Origin: NCEH01 sp043195195
GTDB taxonomy: Bacteria; Pseudomonadota; Alphaproteobacteria; Rhizobiales; Xanthobacteraceae
Assembly (NCBI RefSeq): GCF_043195195.1
Contig: NZ_JBAFWT010000017.1
Location: 1 to 64,000, forward strand
Direction of reading: 5' to 3'
Length of the DNA stretch: 64,000 nt
A program made the translations under genes and the position numbers. This document shows, in pieces, positions 54,087 to 63,054 of this stretch. How positions within the stretch are numbered: the first letter of the stretch is position 1; each line of letters starts with the position of its first letter. The notes beneath the pieces were generated by a model. The model was not told the origin of the DNA, did no database searches, and was given only the letters and a program-made list of their open reading frames with translations.

Positions 54087-56414
54087 ATGAACGAAATCAA
54101 GAAGGTCGCCGTCATCGGCGCCGGCGTCATGGGCGCGGGCATCGCCGCTCATGTGGCGAATGCGGGCATTCCCGTTCTGCTGCTGGATATCGTCCCGCAA
54201 GGTGCGACCAATCGCAATGCCATCGCGGAAGGTGCCATCGCGCGCCTGCTGAAGGCGGACCCCGCCGCTTTCATGTCCAAGGCCGCAGCCAAGCTCGTCA
54301 CAGCGGGAAATATCGAGGATCATCTCGACCAGATCGCGACCTGCGACTGGATCGTCGAAGCGGTGATCGAACGGCTCGATATCAAGCAGGCGCTCTATGC
54401 CAAGATCGAGGCCGCGCGTACCCCTGGCAGCGCGGTGTCCTCCAACACCTCAACCATCCCGTTGGCCGATTTGACCGCCGGTCTTCCGGAGAGTTTCGCC
54501 CGCGACTTCCTCATCACCCATTTCTTCAATCCGCCGCGCTACATGCGGCTGCTGGAGATCGTCGCGGGGCCGAAGACCGATCCGGCGACTGTGGCCAAGG
54601 TTTCCGCCTTCGCCGACGTGAAGCTCGGCAAGACGATCGTCACCTGCAAGGATACGCTGGGCTTCATCGCCAACCGGCTCGGCACCTTCTGGCTGAACCT
54701 TGCGGTCGGCGAGGCGATCGATAAGGGCCTGAAGGTCGAGGAAGCGGATGCCGTAATGGGACGGCCGTTCGGCATTCCCAAGACCGGAATCTTTGGGTTA
54801 CTCGACCTCGTCGGACTCGACCTGATGCCCCATGTGCAGGGCAGCCTGGAGCGTGCGCTCCCCAAGAACGATCCCTTTCACGCTACGCTGCGCGACGTCC
54901 CCCTGCTCAAGACCATGATTGAGACCGGATATACCGGCCGCAAGGGCAAGGGCGGATTTTACCGTCTGAACCGCGAGAACGGCGGCAAGGTGAAGGAAGC
55001 CATCGACCTTTCCACCGGCCAGTATCGTCTGCAGGAAAAGGCAGCCCTGCCGGAACTGGAGGACGGTGGCGGCAAGGATCTTCTCGCCCTTCTTTCGGCC
55101 CCCGGCGCGGCCGGACGGTATTCTTGGGCGGTGATGGGGCGGACCCTCGCCTATGCCGCCCGGCTCGTGGGTGAAGCCGCCGACGACGTGGTGGCGATCG
55201 ATGAGGCCATGCGCCTTGGCTACAATTGGAAATGGGGCCCGTTCGAGCTGATCGACAAGATCGGCGCGGCCAATGTCATCGCCCGCCTCAAGGCGGACGG
55301 TGAGCCCATACCCGATCTGCTTGCCATGGCCGAAGCTCAGCCTTTCTACCGGGTGGAAAACGGCACGCGGCAATACCTCGGGCTCGACGGCGCCTATCAT
55401 GACGTGACGCGCCCCGACGGCGTGCTGCTGCTCGCCGACATCAAGCTCAACAGCACGCCCTTGATGAAGAACGGCTCGGCGGCGCTGTGGGACATCGGCG
55501 ACGGCGTGGTGTGCCTCGAATTCACCAGCAAGGGAAATTCGCTGGACGAGGGCATCATTACCCTTCTGGGCAAGAGCATTCGTCTTGTGAAGGACAAGTA
55601 CAAGGCACTTGTCATCTATAATGAAGGCTCGAATTTCTCGGTTGGGGCCAATCTTGGCCTGGCCCTGTTCGCCTGCAACATCGCGGCGTTCGGTGAGGTG
55701 GAGAAGCTGGTGGCGACCGGGCAGAAGGCCTACCAGGAGCTCAAATACGCCCCCTTCCCCGTCGTCTCCGCCCCCGCGGGCATGGCGCTCGGCGGTGGGT
55801 GCGAGATCCTGCTGCATTCCGATGCGGTCCAGGCCCACGCGGAAAGCTATATCGGCCTGGTGGAATGCGGCGTCGGTCTGCTGCCCGGCTGGGGCGGCTG
55901 CAAGGAGATGCTGACCCGCTGGCAGAACGCCAAGGGCATGCCCAAGGGGCCCATGCCCGCCACTTCGAAGGTGTTCGAGCTGGTCAGCGTCGCCACGGTC
56001 TCCAAGTCCGCCGCCGAGGCGAAGGAATATCTGTTCCTGCGCGAAGGCGACGGCATCACGATGAACCGCGACCGCCTGCTTGCGGATGCGAAGGCCAAGG
56101 CCCTGGCGCTGGCGGAAAACTATGTGCCGCCCAAGCCCAAGGACCTCACCTTACCCGGCCCGTCGGGCAAGACCGCCCTGGTCATGGCGGCGGAAGGTTT
56201 CCACAAGCGCGGCATGGCCACCAAGCACGACCTGGTGGTGGCGGGTGCCTTGGCCGAAGTGCTGTCCGGCGGCAAGGCGGACCATATCGAGCCGGTGACG
56301 GAAGCCCAGGTGCTGGAACTGGAGCGAGCGAATTTCATGCGCCTCATCAAGACCAACGCGACGCTCGCTCGCATCGAGCACACACTGGAAACCGGCCGCC
56401 CGCTGCGGAACTGA
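54087..56414 (+). CDS. 3-hydroxyacyl-CoA dehydrogenase/enoyl-CoA hydratase, HAD-first
   Basis: A 775-residue bifunctional beta-oxidation enzyme. The NAD-binding Rossmann of the dehydrogenase is at the N-terminus (GAGVMGAGIAAHVA), with the catalytic H145 in HFFNPPRYMR. The hydratase domain is at the C-terminus; both catalytic acids are present, E573 in GGGCEIL and E593 in VECGVGLLPGWGG. E. coli FadB and FadJ have the hydratase first, so the order here is reversed; this form is known in alphaproteobacteria. GGAGG precedes the ATG. It lies in the thiolase operon. Confidence 0.95.
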   Translation: MNEIKKVAVIGAGVMGAGIAAHVANAGIPVLLLDIVPQGATNRNAIAEGAIARLLKADPAAFMSKAAAKLVTAGNIEDHLDQIATCDWIVEAVIERLDIKQALYAKIEAARTPGSAVSSNTSTIPLADLTAGLPESFARDFLITHFFNPPRYMRLLEIVAGPKTDPATVAKVSAFADVKLGKTIVTCKDTLGFIANRLGTFWLNLAVGEAIDKGLKVEEADAVMGRPFGIPKTGIFGLLDLVGLDLMPHVQGSLERALPKNDPFHATLRDVPLLKTMIETGYTGRKGKGGFYRLNRENGGKVKEAIDLSTGQYRLQEKAALPELEDGGGKDLLALLSAPGAAGRYSWAVMGRTLAYAARLVGEAADDVVAIDEAMRLGYNWKWGPFELIDKIGAANVIARLKADGEPIPDLLAMAEAQPFYRVENGTRQYLGLDGAYHDVTRPDGVLLLADIKLNSTPLMKNGSAALWDIGDGVVCLEFTSKGNSLDEGIITLLGKSIRLVKDKYKALVIYNEGSNFSVGANLGLALFACNIAAFGEVEKLVATGQKAYQELKYAPFPVVSAPAGMALGGGCEILLHSDAVQAHAESYIGLVECGVGLLPGWGGCKEMLTRWQNAKGMPKGPMPATSKVFELVSVATVSKSAAEAKEYLFLREGDGITMNRDRLLADAKAKALALAENYVPPKPKDLTLPGPSGKTALVMAAEGFHKRGMATKHDLVVAGALAEVLSGGKADHIEPVTEAQVLELERANFMRLIKTNATLARIEHTLETGRPLRN

Positions 56415-56434
56415 GTGCCCGCTCCCTTCGCGTT

Positions 56435-56551
56435 TCCTCTCCCGCTCGCGGGGGAGGGCTAGGGAGGGGGAAGGTGGACTGTCGCGGTTCGGCGAACGAC
56501 GCCCTGCTTGATGGCCCCCTCCCCGACCCTCCCCCGCAAGCGGGAGAGGAA
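56435..56551. repeat. Inverted pair of 36-base GC-rich palindromic repeats
   Basis: Left unit 56435-56470 begins TCCTCTCCCGCTCGCGGGGG; the right unit (about 56516-56551) is its reverse complement with four differences. Each unit folds on its own (CTCTCCCGC against GCGGGGGAG), and the pair is separated by about 44 bases. It lies between the bifunctional enzyme and the acyl-CoA dehydrogenase and resembles the REP/BIME-type intergenic repeats of other bacteria. Confidence 0.75.
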
Positions 56552-56606
56552 GTTGACCGAATATGAGCCTCTTGGAGAGGCCCCAGAGCACAACGGGAGA
56601 GCGACC

Positions 56607-58397
56607 ATGCAGACCTATCAGCCCCCGCTCCGCGACATGCGCTTCGTGCTGCACGAACTCCATGGCAGCGAGAGCTTGAAGGACATGAAGGGCCTCGAAG
56701 AGGTAACGCCGGACCTGATCGATGCCGTGCTGGAAGAGGCCGGCAAGCTGGTGACCGAGGTGCTGGCGCCCATCAACATGGCCGCCGATCAGGAAGGCTG
56801 CACCTACGAGAACGGGGTCGTACGCACGCCGAAGGGCTTCAAGCAGGCCTATGACACCTATCGCGAGGGCGGCTGGAACGGCATCGCCTGTGATCCCGAA
56901 TGGGGCGGCCAAGGCCTGCCGGCGAGCGTGACCAAGTTCATCGAAGAGATGATGTGCTCGGCCAACCTCGCCTTCGGTCTTTATCCCGGCCTGACACATG
57001 GCGCCTATATCGCGCTGAAGAATCACGCCTCGCAGGAGTTGAAGGAACGCTATCTCCCGAAGATGGTGGAGGGCGGCTGGACCGGCACCATGTGCCTCAC
57101 GGAGCCCCATTGCGGCACCGATCTCGGCCTGCTGCGCACCAAGGCGGAGCCGCAGGACGATGGCAGCTATGCCATCACCGGCTCGAAGATCTTCATCTCA
57201 GCCGGCGAGCATGATCTGACGGAGAACATCATCCATCTGGTGCTTGCCCGACTGCCGGACGCGCCCAAGGGCGTCAAGGGCATCTCCCTGTTCCTGGTGC
57301 CGAAGTTCCTCCCCACCGAGGATGGCCGCCCCGGCATGCGCAACGGTGTTCAATGCACCGGTATTGAGCACAAGATGGGCATCCACGGCTCGGCCACCTG
57401 CCAGCTCTCCTTCGACGATGCCAAGGGCTGGCTCGTGGGCGAGCCGCACAAGGGCATGCGGGCCATGTTCTCGATGATGAATTCCGAGCGGCTCTCCGTG
57501 GGAACGCAGGGGCTCGGCGTCGGCGAAGCGGCCTATCAGAGCGCCGTGACCTACGCCAAGGAGCGCCTGCAGGGACGTGCGCTCACTGGCGCGAAATACC
57601 CGGACAAGCCCGCCGATCCGATCATCGTGCATCCCGACGTGCGACGCACCCTCATGACCATGCGCGCTTATAACGAGGGCTGCCGCGCGCTTTCCGGCTG
57701 GGTGGCCCGCAACCTCGACCTGATGGAGCGCTCCAACGACCCGGAGGAGCGCCAGCGGGCCGAGGATTTCACCGCCCTCATGACCCCCATCGTGAAGGCC
57801 ATGTTCACCGATCTCGGCTTCACCAACGCCTCACTGGGCGTCCAAGTCTACGGTGGGCACGGCTATATCCGCGACCACGGGATGGAGCAGTATCTGCGCG
57901 ATGCCCGCATCGCCATGATCTATGAAGGCACAAATGGCGTGCAGGCGCTGGACCTGGTGGGCCGAAAGCTCGGCGCGCACACCGGGCGCCTTCTGCGCTC
58001 GTTCTTCCATCCGGTGCTGGAATTCATCGACGCCAAGCTCGACGATCCCGACCTCGGGCCGCTGGTGGGCCCGCTCGGCAAGGCGTTCGGCGCCCTCCAA
58101 CTCGCCACCGCCCACATCGCCGAGAAGGGCATGAAGGATCCCGACGAGGCCGGCGCCGCCGCGACCGAATATCTGCGCCTGTTCGGCCTCGTTGCGCTCG
58201 GCTACATGTGGGTCCGGATGGCGGAAGTCGCATTGCAAAAGCGCGGCGAAGCCAATGGAGAAACAGCCTTCTATGAGGCAAAGCTCGTCACGGCCCGCTT
58301 CTTCATCGACCGCCTGCTTCCGGAAGTCGCCGCACTTTGGGGTTCCATCAAGACCGGCAAGGCGTCCATGATGGCGCTGGACGACGCATCTTTCTGA
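56607..58397 (+). CDS. Acyl-CoA dehydrogenase, DmdC/AcdA-like
   Basis: A 596-residue flavoprotein with the long C-terminal domain typical of the DmdC type. The N-terminal YQPPLRDMRFVLHEL motif is characteristic; the catalytic base is E440 in YEGTNGVQA. FAD-binding segment CLTEPHCGTDLG is present. It would catalyse the first oxidation step of beta-oxidation, or a related acyl-CoA such as 3-methylmercaptopropionyl-CoA. CGGGAG precedes the ATG at 56607. The preceding 33 in-frame codons lie over the repeat and are not conserved. Confidence 0.92.
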   Translation: MQTYQPPLRDMRFVLHELHGSESLKDMKGLEEVTPDLIDAVLEEAGKLVTEVLAPINMAADQEGCTYENGVVRTPKGFKQAYDTYREGGWNGIACDPEWGGQGLPASVTKFIEEMMCSANLAFGLYPGLTHGAYIALKNHASQELKERYLPKMVEGGWTGTMCLTEPHCGTDLGLLRTKAEPQDDGSYAITGSKIFISAGEHDLTENIIHLVLARLPDAPKGVKGISLFLVPKFLPTEDGRPGMRNGVQCTGIEHKMGIHGSATCQLSFDDAKGWLVGEPHKGMRAMFSMMNSERLSVGTQGLGVGEAAYQSAVTYAKERLQGRALTGAKYPDKPADPIIVHPDVRRTLMTMRAYNEGCRALSGWVARNLDLMERSNDPEERQRAEDFTALMTPIVKAMFTDLGFTNASLGVQVYGGHGYIRDHGMEQYLRDARIAMIYEGTNGVQALDLVGRKLGAHTGRLLRSFFHPVLEFIDAKLDDPDLGPLVGPLGKAFGALQLATAHIAEKGMKDPDEAGAAATEYLRLFGLVALGYMWVRMAEVALQKRGEANGETAFYEAKLVTARFFIDRLLPEVAALWGSIKTGKASMMALDDASF

Positions 58398-58475
58398 ACC
58401 CGCGCGGGCGCGCCTCCGGCCGCCCACGCCTATCTTAAGCGGTGCCCCCCAAGGGGCGCGCAAGCAGGAACCAGC

Positions 58476-58784
58476 ATGGCCGACCTCTCTTCCCTCATCG
58501 ACCTCATGAGCGACCGCGCCGACGTGTTGCGCGAACTCGGCTACCGCGTGCGGTTCGACCTCACCGACACCGACGAATCCATCCTGTTGGATGCGACCGG
58601 ACCGGTGGTGGATATCGCAGAAGGCTCCGGCGAGGCGGACGCGATCTTGAAGCTCTCCACCGATACGCTGGAAAAGCTCATCACCGGCCGCATCGGCCCC
58701 ATGCTGGCCTTCTCCACCGGCCGCCTGCGCGTCGACGGCTCCCAGGGGGTCGCGCTAAAATTGGCAGGTCTGCTGGACAGCTGA
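58476..58784 (+). CDS. SCP2-like sterol/lipid carrier protein
   Basis: A 102-residue protein with a single SCP2 fold; hydrophobic residues alternate in the central KLSTDTLEKLITGRIGPMLAFSTGRL block, with a C-terminal GVALKLAGLL segment. Such domains bind acyl-CoA or lipid. AGGAA precedes the ATG. It is placed 78 bases after the acyl-CoA dehydrogenase gene, fitting a role in lipid handling. Confidence 0.85.
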   Translation: MADLSSLIDLMSDRADVLRELGYRVRFDLTDTDESILLDATGPVVDIAEGSGEADAILKLSTDTLEKLITGRIGPMLAFSTGRLRVDGSQGVALKLAGLLDS

Positions 58785-59057
58785 CGCCCCCTGCCAGGGA
58801 GATGCGGCTCATTTCAGGCTCCACCGCATATTGGAAGTATTCAAGCTTGACCTTTGCCGTTCCTATTCCCCGAGCGGAAAGTTCATTTAACTGTCACATC
58901 ACAATACACGGGCTTGGAAACGTAGCCCCATCTTAACCATGAGCCGGCGTAGAACCTTCCCATCTGTTGGAAACGGAGCGGGGACTGGTAAAGCGCGGAT
59001 GAAGTGGTAATGTGCGCGCCGTGGTGACGGATTATTGATCTGCACTGGGAGAGACCG

Positions 59058-59591
59058 ATGAAGTCTGTAATTTTCGGCGCGCTGTTCGCGATGGTGGGCG
59101 CCATCGGAATAGCCAACGCGCAGGGTGCCAAGCCCGCGAATACCGAGGAAATGAAGCCCGCCAACTGGCTGTTCGTTCAGGTTGCCGATTCGGTCACCGT
59201 CGACGAAAAGACCATCACCCTGAAGGGCGTCGCGCCGCAGACCATCATGTTCTCGGACCGTCCCGAGCGCATGACCGGAGATGCGCCGACCGCCAATTTC
59301 GTGAAGTTCTGGAACAGCGGCAAGGACAGCTTCCAGAAGGACGCTCCCAATGCCACGCTCTCCGTAACCGTAGACGGCAAGCCAGTCACAGCCGTGGTGG
59401 AACTCACCAACCCGGTGCTGACCGGCGATACCTTGGTCTACAATTATAAGGTCCTGAGCGATGAGAAGCCGGTTTCCGGCACCAGCGCCAGCCTGTTCAT
59501 CGACTGGTGGTATGGCTACGGCCCCTATTGGCACCCCGGCGGTTGCTGGCGCGGCCCTTACGGCGGCCTGCACTGCCGTCCGGGCTGGTGA
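59058..59591 (+). CDS. Secreted protein with Gly/Trp/Tyr-rich tail
   Basis: A 177-residue exported protein. A Sec signal peptide of about 21 residues ends at ANAQG. The middle shows regular beta-strand-like segments (TVDEKTITLKGVAPQTIMFSD and TLSVTVDGKPVTAVVEL). The last ~30 residues are rich in Trp, Gly, Tyr, Pro and His with two Cys (WWYGYGPYWHPGG then CRPGW), like surface-exposed or metal-binding tails. No family could be recognised. GGGAG precedes the ATG. It is followed by a clean terminator. Confidence 0.75.
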   Translation: MKSVIFGALFAMVGAIGIANAQGAKPANTEEMKPANWLFVQVADSVTVDEKTITLKGVAPQTIMFSDRPERMTGDAPTANFVKFWNSGKDSFQKDAPNATLSVTVDGKPVTAVVELTNPVLTGDTLVYNYKVLSDEKPVSGTSASLFIDWWYGYGPYWHPGGCWRGPYGGLHCRPGW

Positions 59592-59620
59592 GCCCTCGCT
59601 TCTCTGATGCATGAAATCAA

Positions 59621-59655
59621 GACCCCCGCCCGGCTCGGCCGCGGCGGGGGTTTTC
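59621..59655 (+). terminator. Intrinsic terminator after the secreted-protein gene
   Basis: CCCCCGCC (59623-59630) and GGCGGGGG (59643-59650) form an 8-bp stem followed by TTTT. Read on the other strand it would also end the convergent Ohr transcript, so it may act in both directions. Confidence 0.8.
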
Positions 59656-59699
59656 ATTTATTGGATGGGGTGCAGGGCGCCGCGCACCACCCAATCTAA

Positions 59700-60125
59700 T
59701 CAGGCGACCTCCAAGCCCACGTCCACGTTGCCGCGGGTGGCGTTGGAATAGGGGCACACCTGATGCGCCTTAGCCACCAGGGCCTCAGCCTCGGCGCGCT
59801 CGATGCCGGGCAGCGAGATCTTCAGGGCGGCGGTGATACCGAAGCCGCCTTCCGAGCGCGGGCCGATTCCGACCGTGGCGGTGACCGTGGCGTCGGCGGG
59901 GACGCGCACCTTTTCCTGGGCCGCAACGAACTTCAGAGCGCCAAGGAAGCAGGCAGAATAGCCGGCCGCGAACAATTGTTCGGGATTATTGCCCTCTCCG
60001 CCCGCGCCGCCGAGTTCCTTCGGAGTGGTCAGCTTCACATCCAACGTGCCATCGGCAGTGGTCGAGCGGCCGTCGCGGCCGCCGGTGGCAGTGGCTTGGG
60101 TGGTATATTTCACATCAACAGACAT
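59700..60125 (-). CDS. ohr: Organic hydroperoxide resistance protein Ohr
   Basis: A 141-residue OsmC-family peroxidase. The two redox cysteines C59 (GYSACFLGAL) and C124 (HQVCPYSNAT) are present, together with the E50 and N-terminal Arg environment of the Ohr type. It reduces organic hydroperoxides with lipoyl-linked electrons. The ATG at 60125 matches the family start. An imperfect palindrome lies upstream; no OhrR gene is visible in the window. Confidence 0.93.
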   Translation of the reverse strand: MSVDVKYTTQATATGGRDGRSTTADGTLDVKLTTPKELGGAGGEGNNPEQLFAAGYSACFLGALKFVAAQEKVRVPADATVTATVGIGPRSEGGFGITAALKISLPGIERAEAEALVAKAHQVCPYSNATRGNVDVGLEVA

Positions 60126-60215
60126 GGGATGACTCCTCTGAAAAGCCGTTTCGGCCCCTGCGGCAGAAGCGCGCTGATCGCTCACTGCGACCCGATGCGC
60201 TGGCCTCATGAGGTT

Positions 60216-60248
60216 TATATATCGCACGATTAAATCGAGCGCAATATA
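60216..60248 (+). promoter_or_regulatory. Palindrome upstream of ohr
   Basis: A 33-base palindrome centred on 60232 with core CGATTAAATCG (60227-60237) and 13 of 16 outer pairs matching, including TATAT-type ends. It is AT-rich in a GC-rich genome and lies about 90 bases before the ohr ATG, between ohr and the divergent symporter gene, so a MarR/OhrR-type repressor site is plausible. Confidence 0.6.
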
Positions 60249-60392
60249 TTTTACGACCTGAGCTGATACCTACAGAACACACCCGCCCCTCAAGCACCGG
60301 CGGTGGTCCGGTATCCATTGCCTGCGGATGGAAAGCTTCCTATCCAAGGCCTGTTGGAGCGAGGCTGGCCGGGCCGGCCCATGGAGACAGCG

Positions 60393-61706
60393 ATGCCTGA
60401 GACAGCGCACATGGATGTCAGCGCGCCCCGCAAGACACCTTCAAAGGCCGCAACGGTGTTTCGCGTCACCAGCGGCAATTTCCTGGAGATGTTTGATTTC
60501 TTCCTGTTCGGTTTCTACGCGACCCATATTGCCGCCGCGTTTTTCCCCGTGCACGACGCCTTCGCCTCGCTGATGCTGACCTTCGGCACCTTCGGCGCCG
60601 GCTTTCTCATGCGCCCGCTCGGCGCAATCATTCTCGGGGCGTATGTGGACAAGATCGGCCGTCGCAAAGGCCTGATCCTGACGCTGGTCATCATGTCGTT
60701 CGGCACGATCCTCGTCGCCTTTGTGCCGGGTTATGCCACCATCGGCCTGCTGGCGCCGTTCCTGGTGCTCATCGGCCGCTTGCTGCAGGGCTTCTCCGCA
60801 GGCGTCGAACTGGGCGGGGTCTCGGTCTACCTCTCGGAGATGGCGACGCCCGGCCACAAGGGATTCTACGTCAGCTTCCAGTCGGCCAGCCAGCAGGTGG
60901 CGATCATCGTCGCAGCGGCTCTGGGATTTGCCCTCAACGAATGGATGAGCCCGCAGATGGTCTCTGACTGGGGCTGGCGCATTCCATTCTTCATTGGCTG
61001 CCTGATTGTGCCCTTCATCTTCGTCATCCGAACATCGCTGCAGGAGACCGAGGAATTCCTGGCCCGCAAGCATCGGCCGGACGCTAGGGAAATCTTCCGC
61101 TCCATGCTTGCCAACTGGCAACTGGTGCTGGCGGGCATGATGATGGTGGTGATGACCACGGTCTCCTTTTACTTAATCACCGTCTACACCCCGACTTTCG
61201 GCCGCGCGGTGCTGCACCTCAGTGCAGCCGACAGCCTTGTGGTCACCTTCTGCATCGGCGTGTCGAATTTCTTCTGGTTGCCGGTGATGGGGGCGTTTTC
61301 CGACCGAATCGGGCGCTGGCCGCTCCTGGCGCTCTTCTCGCTGCTGGCCCTGGTCACCGGCTATCCCGCCTTGTCCTGGTTGGTGTCTGATCCCACCTTC
61401 GGGCGCATGCTGATGGTCGAGCTGTGGCTGTCCTTCCTCTACGCCAGCTATAACGGGGCGATGGTGGTGGCACTGACCGAGGTGATGCCGGTAAACGTGC
61501 GCACCTCCGGCTTTTCCCTGGCCTATAGCCTCGCCACAGCTTTGTTCGGCGGGTTTACGCCAGCGGCCTGTACCTGGCTCATCGAGGCGACGGGCGACAA
61601 GGCGGCGCCGGGTCTGTGGCTCGGATTCGCGGCGCTGTGCGGTTTGCTTGCGACCATCGCCCTCTACGCCCGGCGCGACGGTCGTAGCCTGGTCGGAGCG
61701 GTGTAG
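60393..61706 (+). CDS. MHS-family carboxylate:H+ symporter
   Basis: A 437-residue major facilitator of the metabolite:H+ symporter type. The N-terminal NFLEMFDFFLFGFYATHIA segment and the motif-A loop AYVDKIGRRKGL (about residue 86) match citrate/tricarballylate symporters. The ATG at 60393 has GGAGA six bases upstream; ATGs at 60381 and 60411 are alternatives. It lies divergent from ohr and converges, eight bases away, on a histidine kinase gene. The substrate is a guess from family resemblance. Confidence 0.88.
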   Translation: MPETAHMDVSAPRKTPSKAATVFRVTSGNFLEMFDFFLFGFYATHIAAAFFPVHDAFASLMLTFGTFGAGFLMRPLGAIILGAYVDKIGRRKGLILTLVIMSFGTILVAFVPGYATIGLLAPFLVLIGRLLQGFSAGVELGGVSVYLSEMATPGHKGFYVSFQSASQQVAIIVAAALGFALNEWMSPQMVSDWGWRIPFFIGCLIVPFIFVIRTSLQETEEFLARKHRPDAREIFRSMLANWQLVLAGMMMVVMTTVSFYLITVYTPTFGRAVLHLSAADSLVVTFCIGVSNFFWLPVMGAFSDRIGRWPLLALFSLLALVTGYPALSWLVSDPTFGRMLMVELWLSFLYASYNGAMVVALTEVMPVNVRTSGFSLAYSLATALFGGFTPAACTWLIEATGDKAAPGLWLGFAALCGLLATIALYARRDGRSLVGAV

Positions 61707-61713
61707 GGCCGTG

Positions 61714-63054
61714 TCAGGACGCGACGTCCTCCCTCTCCTCAAGGTCGGCCACGGCGGGTAGTTCCACCCGCTGGATCAGCCCTCCGGATGGCTTGTTGGA
61801 GAGCACCAGCTTGCCACCGTGCCGTTGGATGATCTCGTGGGCGATAGCGAGCCCCAGGCCGGCGCCGGGAATCGTCACCTGGCGTGCGGGATCGGTGCGG
61901 AAGAATGGCTCGAACACTTGCGCCATCAGGTGTTCTGGAATGCCCGGGCCATCGTCCTCGATGAGCAGCAACGCACACCCCTCGCCAGCGCGCAGATAGA
62001 CACGTGCCCCACGCCCGTGGGTCGCCGCATTGTTCACGAGATTGCGGATCGCTCGCTTGAGCGAGAGCGGCTTGCCGGCGACGATGAGCGGGCACATCTC
62101 GACCAAATCGGCGCTCAGGCCGCTTTGCTCGGTCTCACGCACGACGGATTTCACCACTTCGTCGAGCGACACGTAATCATCGGGTGTGCCACTGACTTCC
62201 TCTCGGACCAAGCGAATCGCGCTATCGGCGATGTGATCAAGCTCGGCGAGATCGTCGAACCAGCGCTCCCGCTCTTCCTCATCCTCGATGAACTCCGCCC
62301 GCAAGCGCAGGCGTGTCAGCGGCGTGCGCAAATCATGCGCCGCTGCCGCAACGATCCGCATGCGGCTGTCCATCGCCATCTTCAGGCGATGGGACAGCAG
62401 GTTGATGGTGCGTGCCGCGGCCCTCACCTCGGTGGAGCCGGTTTCCGCGAGTTGAGGCAGAGTCCCTTCCACGCCCACCTGATCTACGGCCTGCTCGATA
62501 AGGGCGAGCGGCCGGAGCAGACGCTGCACCGCCACCGCAACCACCCCCGTGACACCAAGGGCGACAAGAGCGAACCATCCCAGCACGCCATAGGGAATTG
62601 CGGGCGGCGGGGGGAGCGAGTGTTGCTCGATCGGGAATTTCAGCCACCGTCCGTCCTTAAGGTGGACCAGCGCCAGATGCGGTCTGCCCTCCTCGTCAGG
62701 CGCGTTACCGGATGGCGGCGGCCCCTCGCCGGGCTTCCCTGCGCCAAGTTCCGCGATCACCGTGACAGAGCGCATGATCCCAAGCCTCGCCATGGCTTCC
62801 GTGAGCAGCTGGGAGGCGAACGGATCGGCCATGCCATTGGGCGGGGTGTCGCTGACGATATCGGCACTTCGGAGGGTTTCCACCCCGCTTTCGACCATCC
62901 TCAGCACCAACGCAAGCTGGCTCGCGGTCACCGCTTGCTCGAACAGCGGACGCGGGCGTCCGCTAACTAAAATGAACACCGCAGTGGCGAGAACGAGAAC
63001 CAGCAGGATCGCCACCACCAGAAGGCCGGTCACCCGCGCGCGCAGCGACTTCAC
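61714..63054 (-). CDS. EnvZ-type sensor histidine kinase
   Basis: A 446-residue kinase with two membrane helices (about 9-31 and 155-178), a periplasmic sensor region with a Pro-rich stretch, a HAMP domain and a catalytic core. The phosphorylated H240 is in HDLRTPLTRLR; N-box NLVNNAATHG and G boxes DDGPGIP and GAGLGLAIAHE follow. It starts with GTG overlapping the response-regulator stop (GTGA). It pairs with the OmpR-like protein just upstream. The signal is unknown. Confidence 0.94.
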   Translation of the reverse strand: MKSLRARVTGLLVVAILLVLVLATAVFILVSGRPRPLFEQAVTASQLALVLRMVESGVETLRSADIVSDTPPNGMADPFASQLLTEAMARLGIMRSVTVIAELGAGKPGEGPPPSGNAPDEEGRPHLALVHLKDGRWLKFPIEQHSLPPPPAIPYGVLGWFALVALGVTGVVAVAVQRLLRPLALIEQAVDQVGVEGTLPQLAETGSTEVRAAARTINLLSHRLKMAMDSRMRIVAAAAHDLRTPLTRLRLRAEFIEDEEERERWFDDLAELDHIADSAIRLVREEVSGTPDDYVSLDEVVKSVVRETEQSGLSADLVEMCPLIVAGKPLSLKRAIRNLVNNAATHGRGARVYLRAGEGCALLLIEDDGPGIPEHLMAQVFEPFFRTDPARQVTIPGAGLGLAIAHEIIQRHGGKLVLSNKPSGGLIQRVELPAVADLEEREDVAS

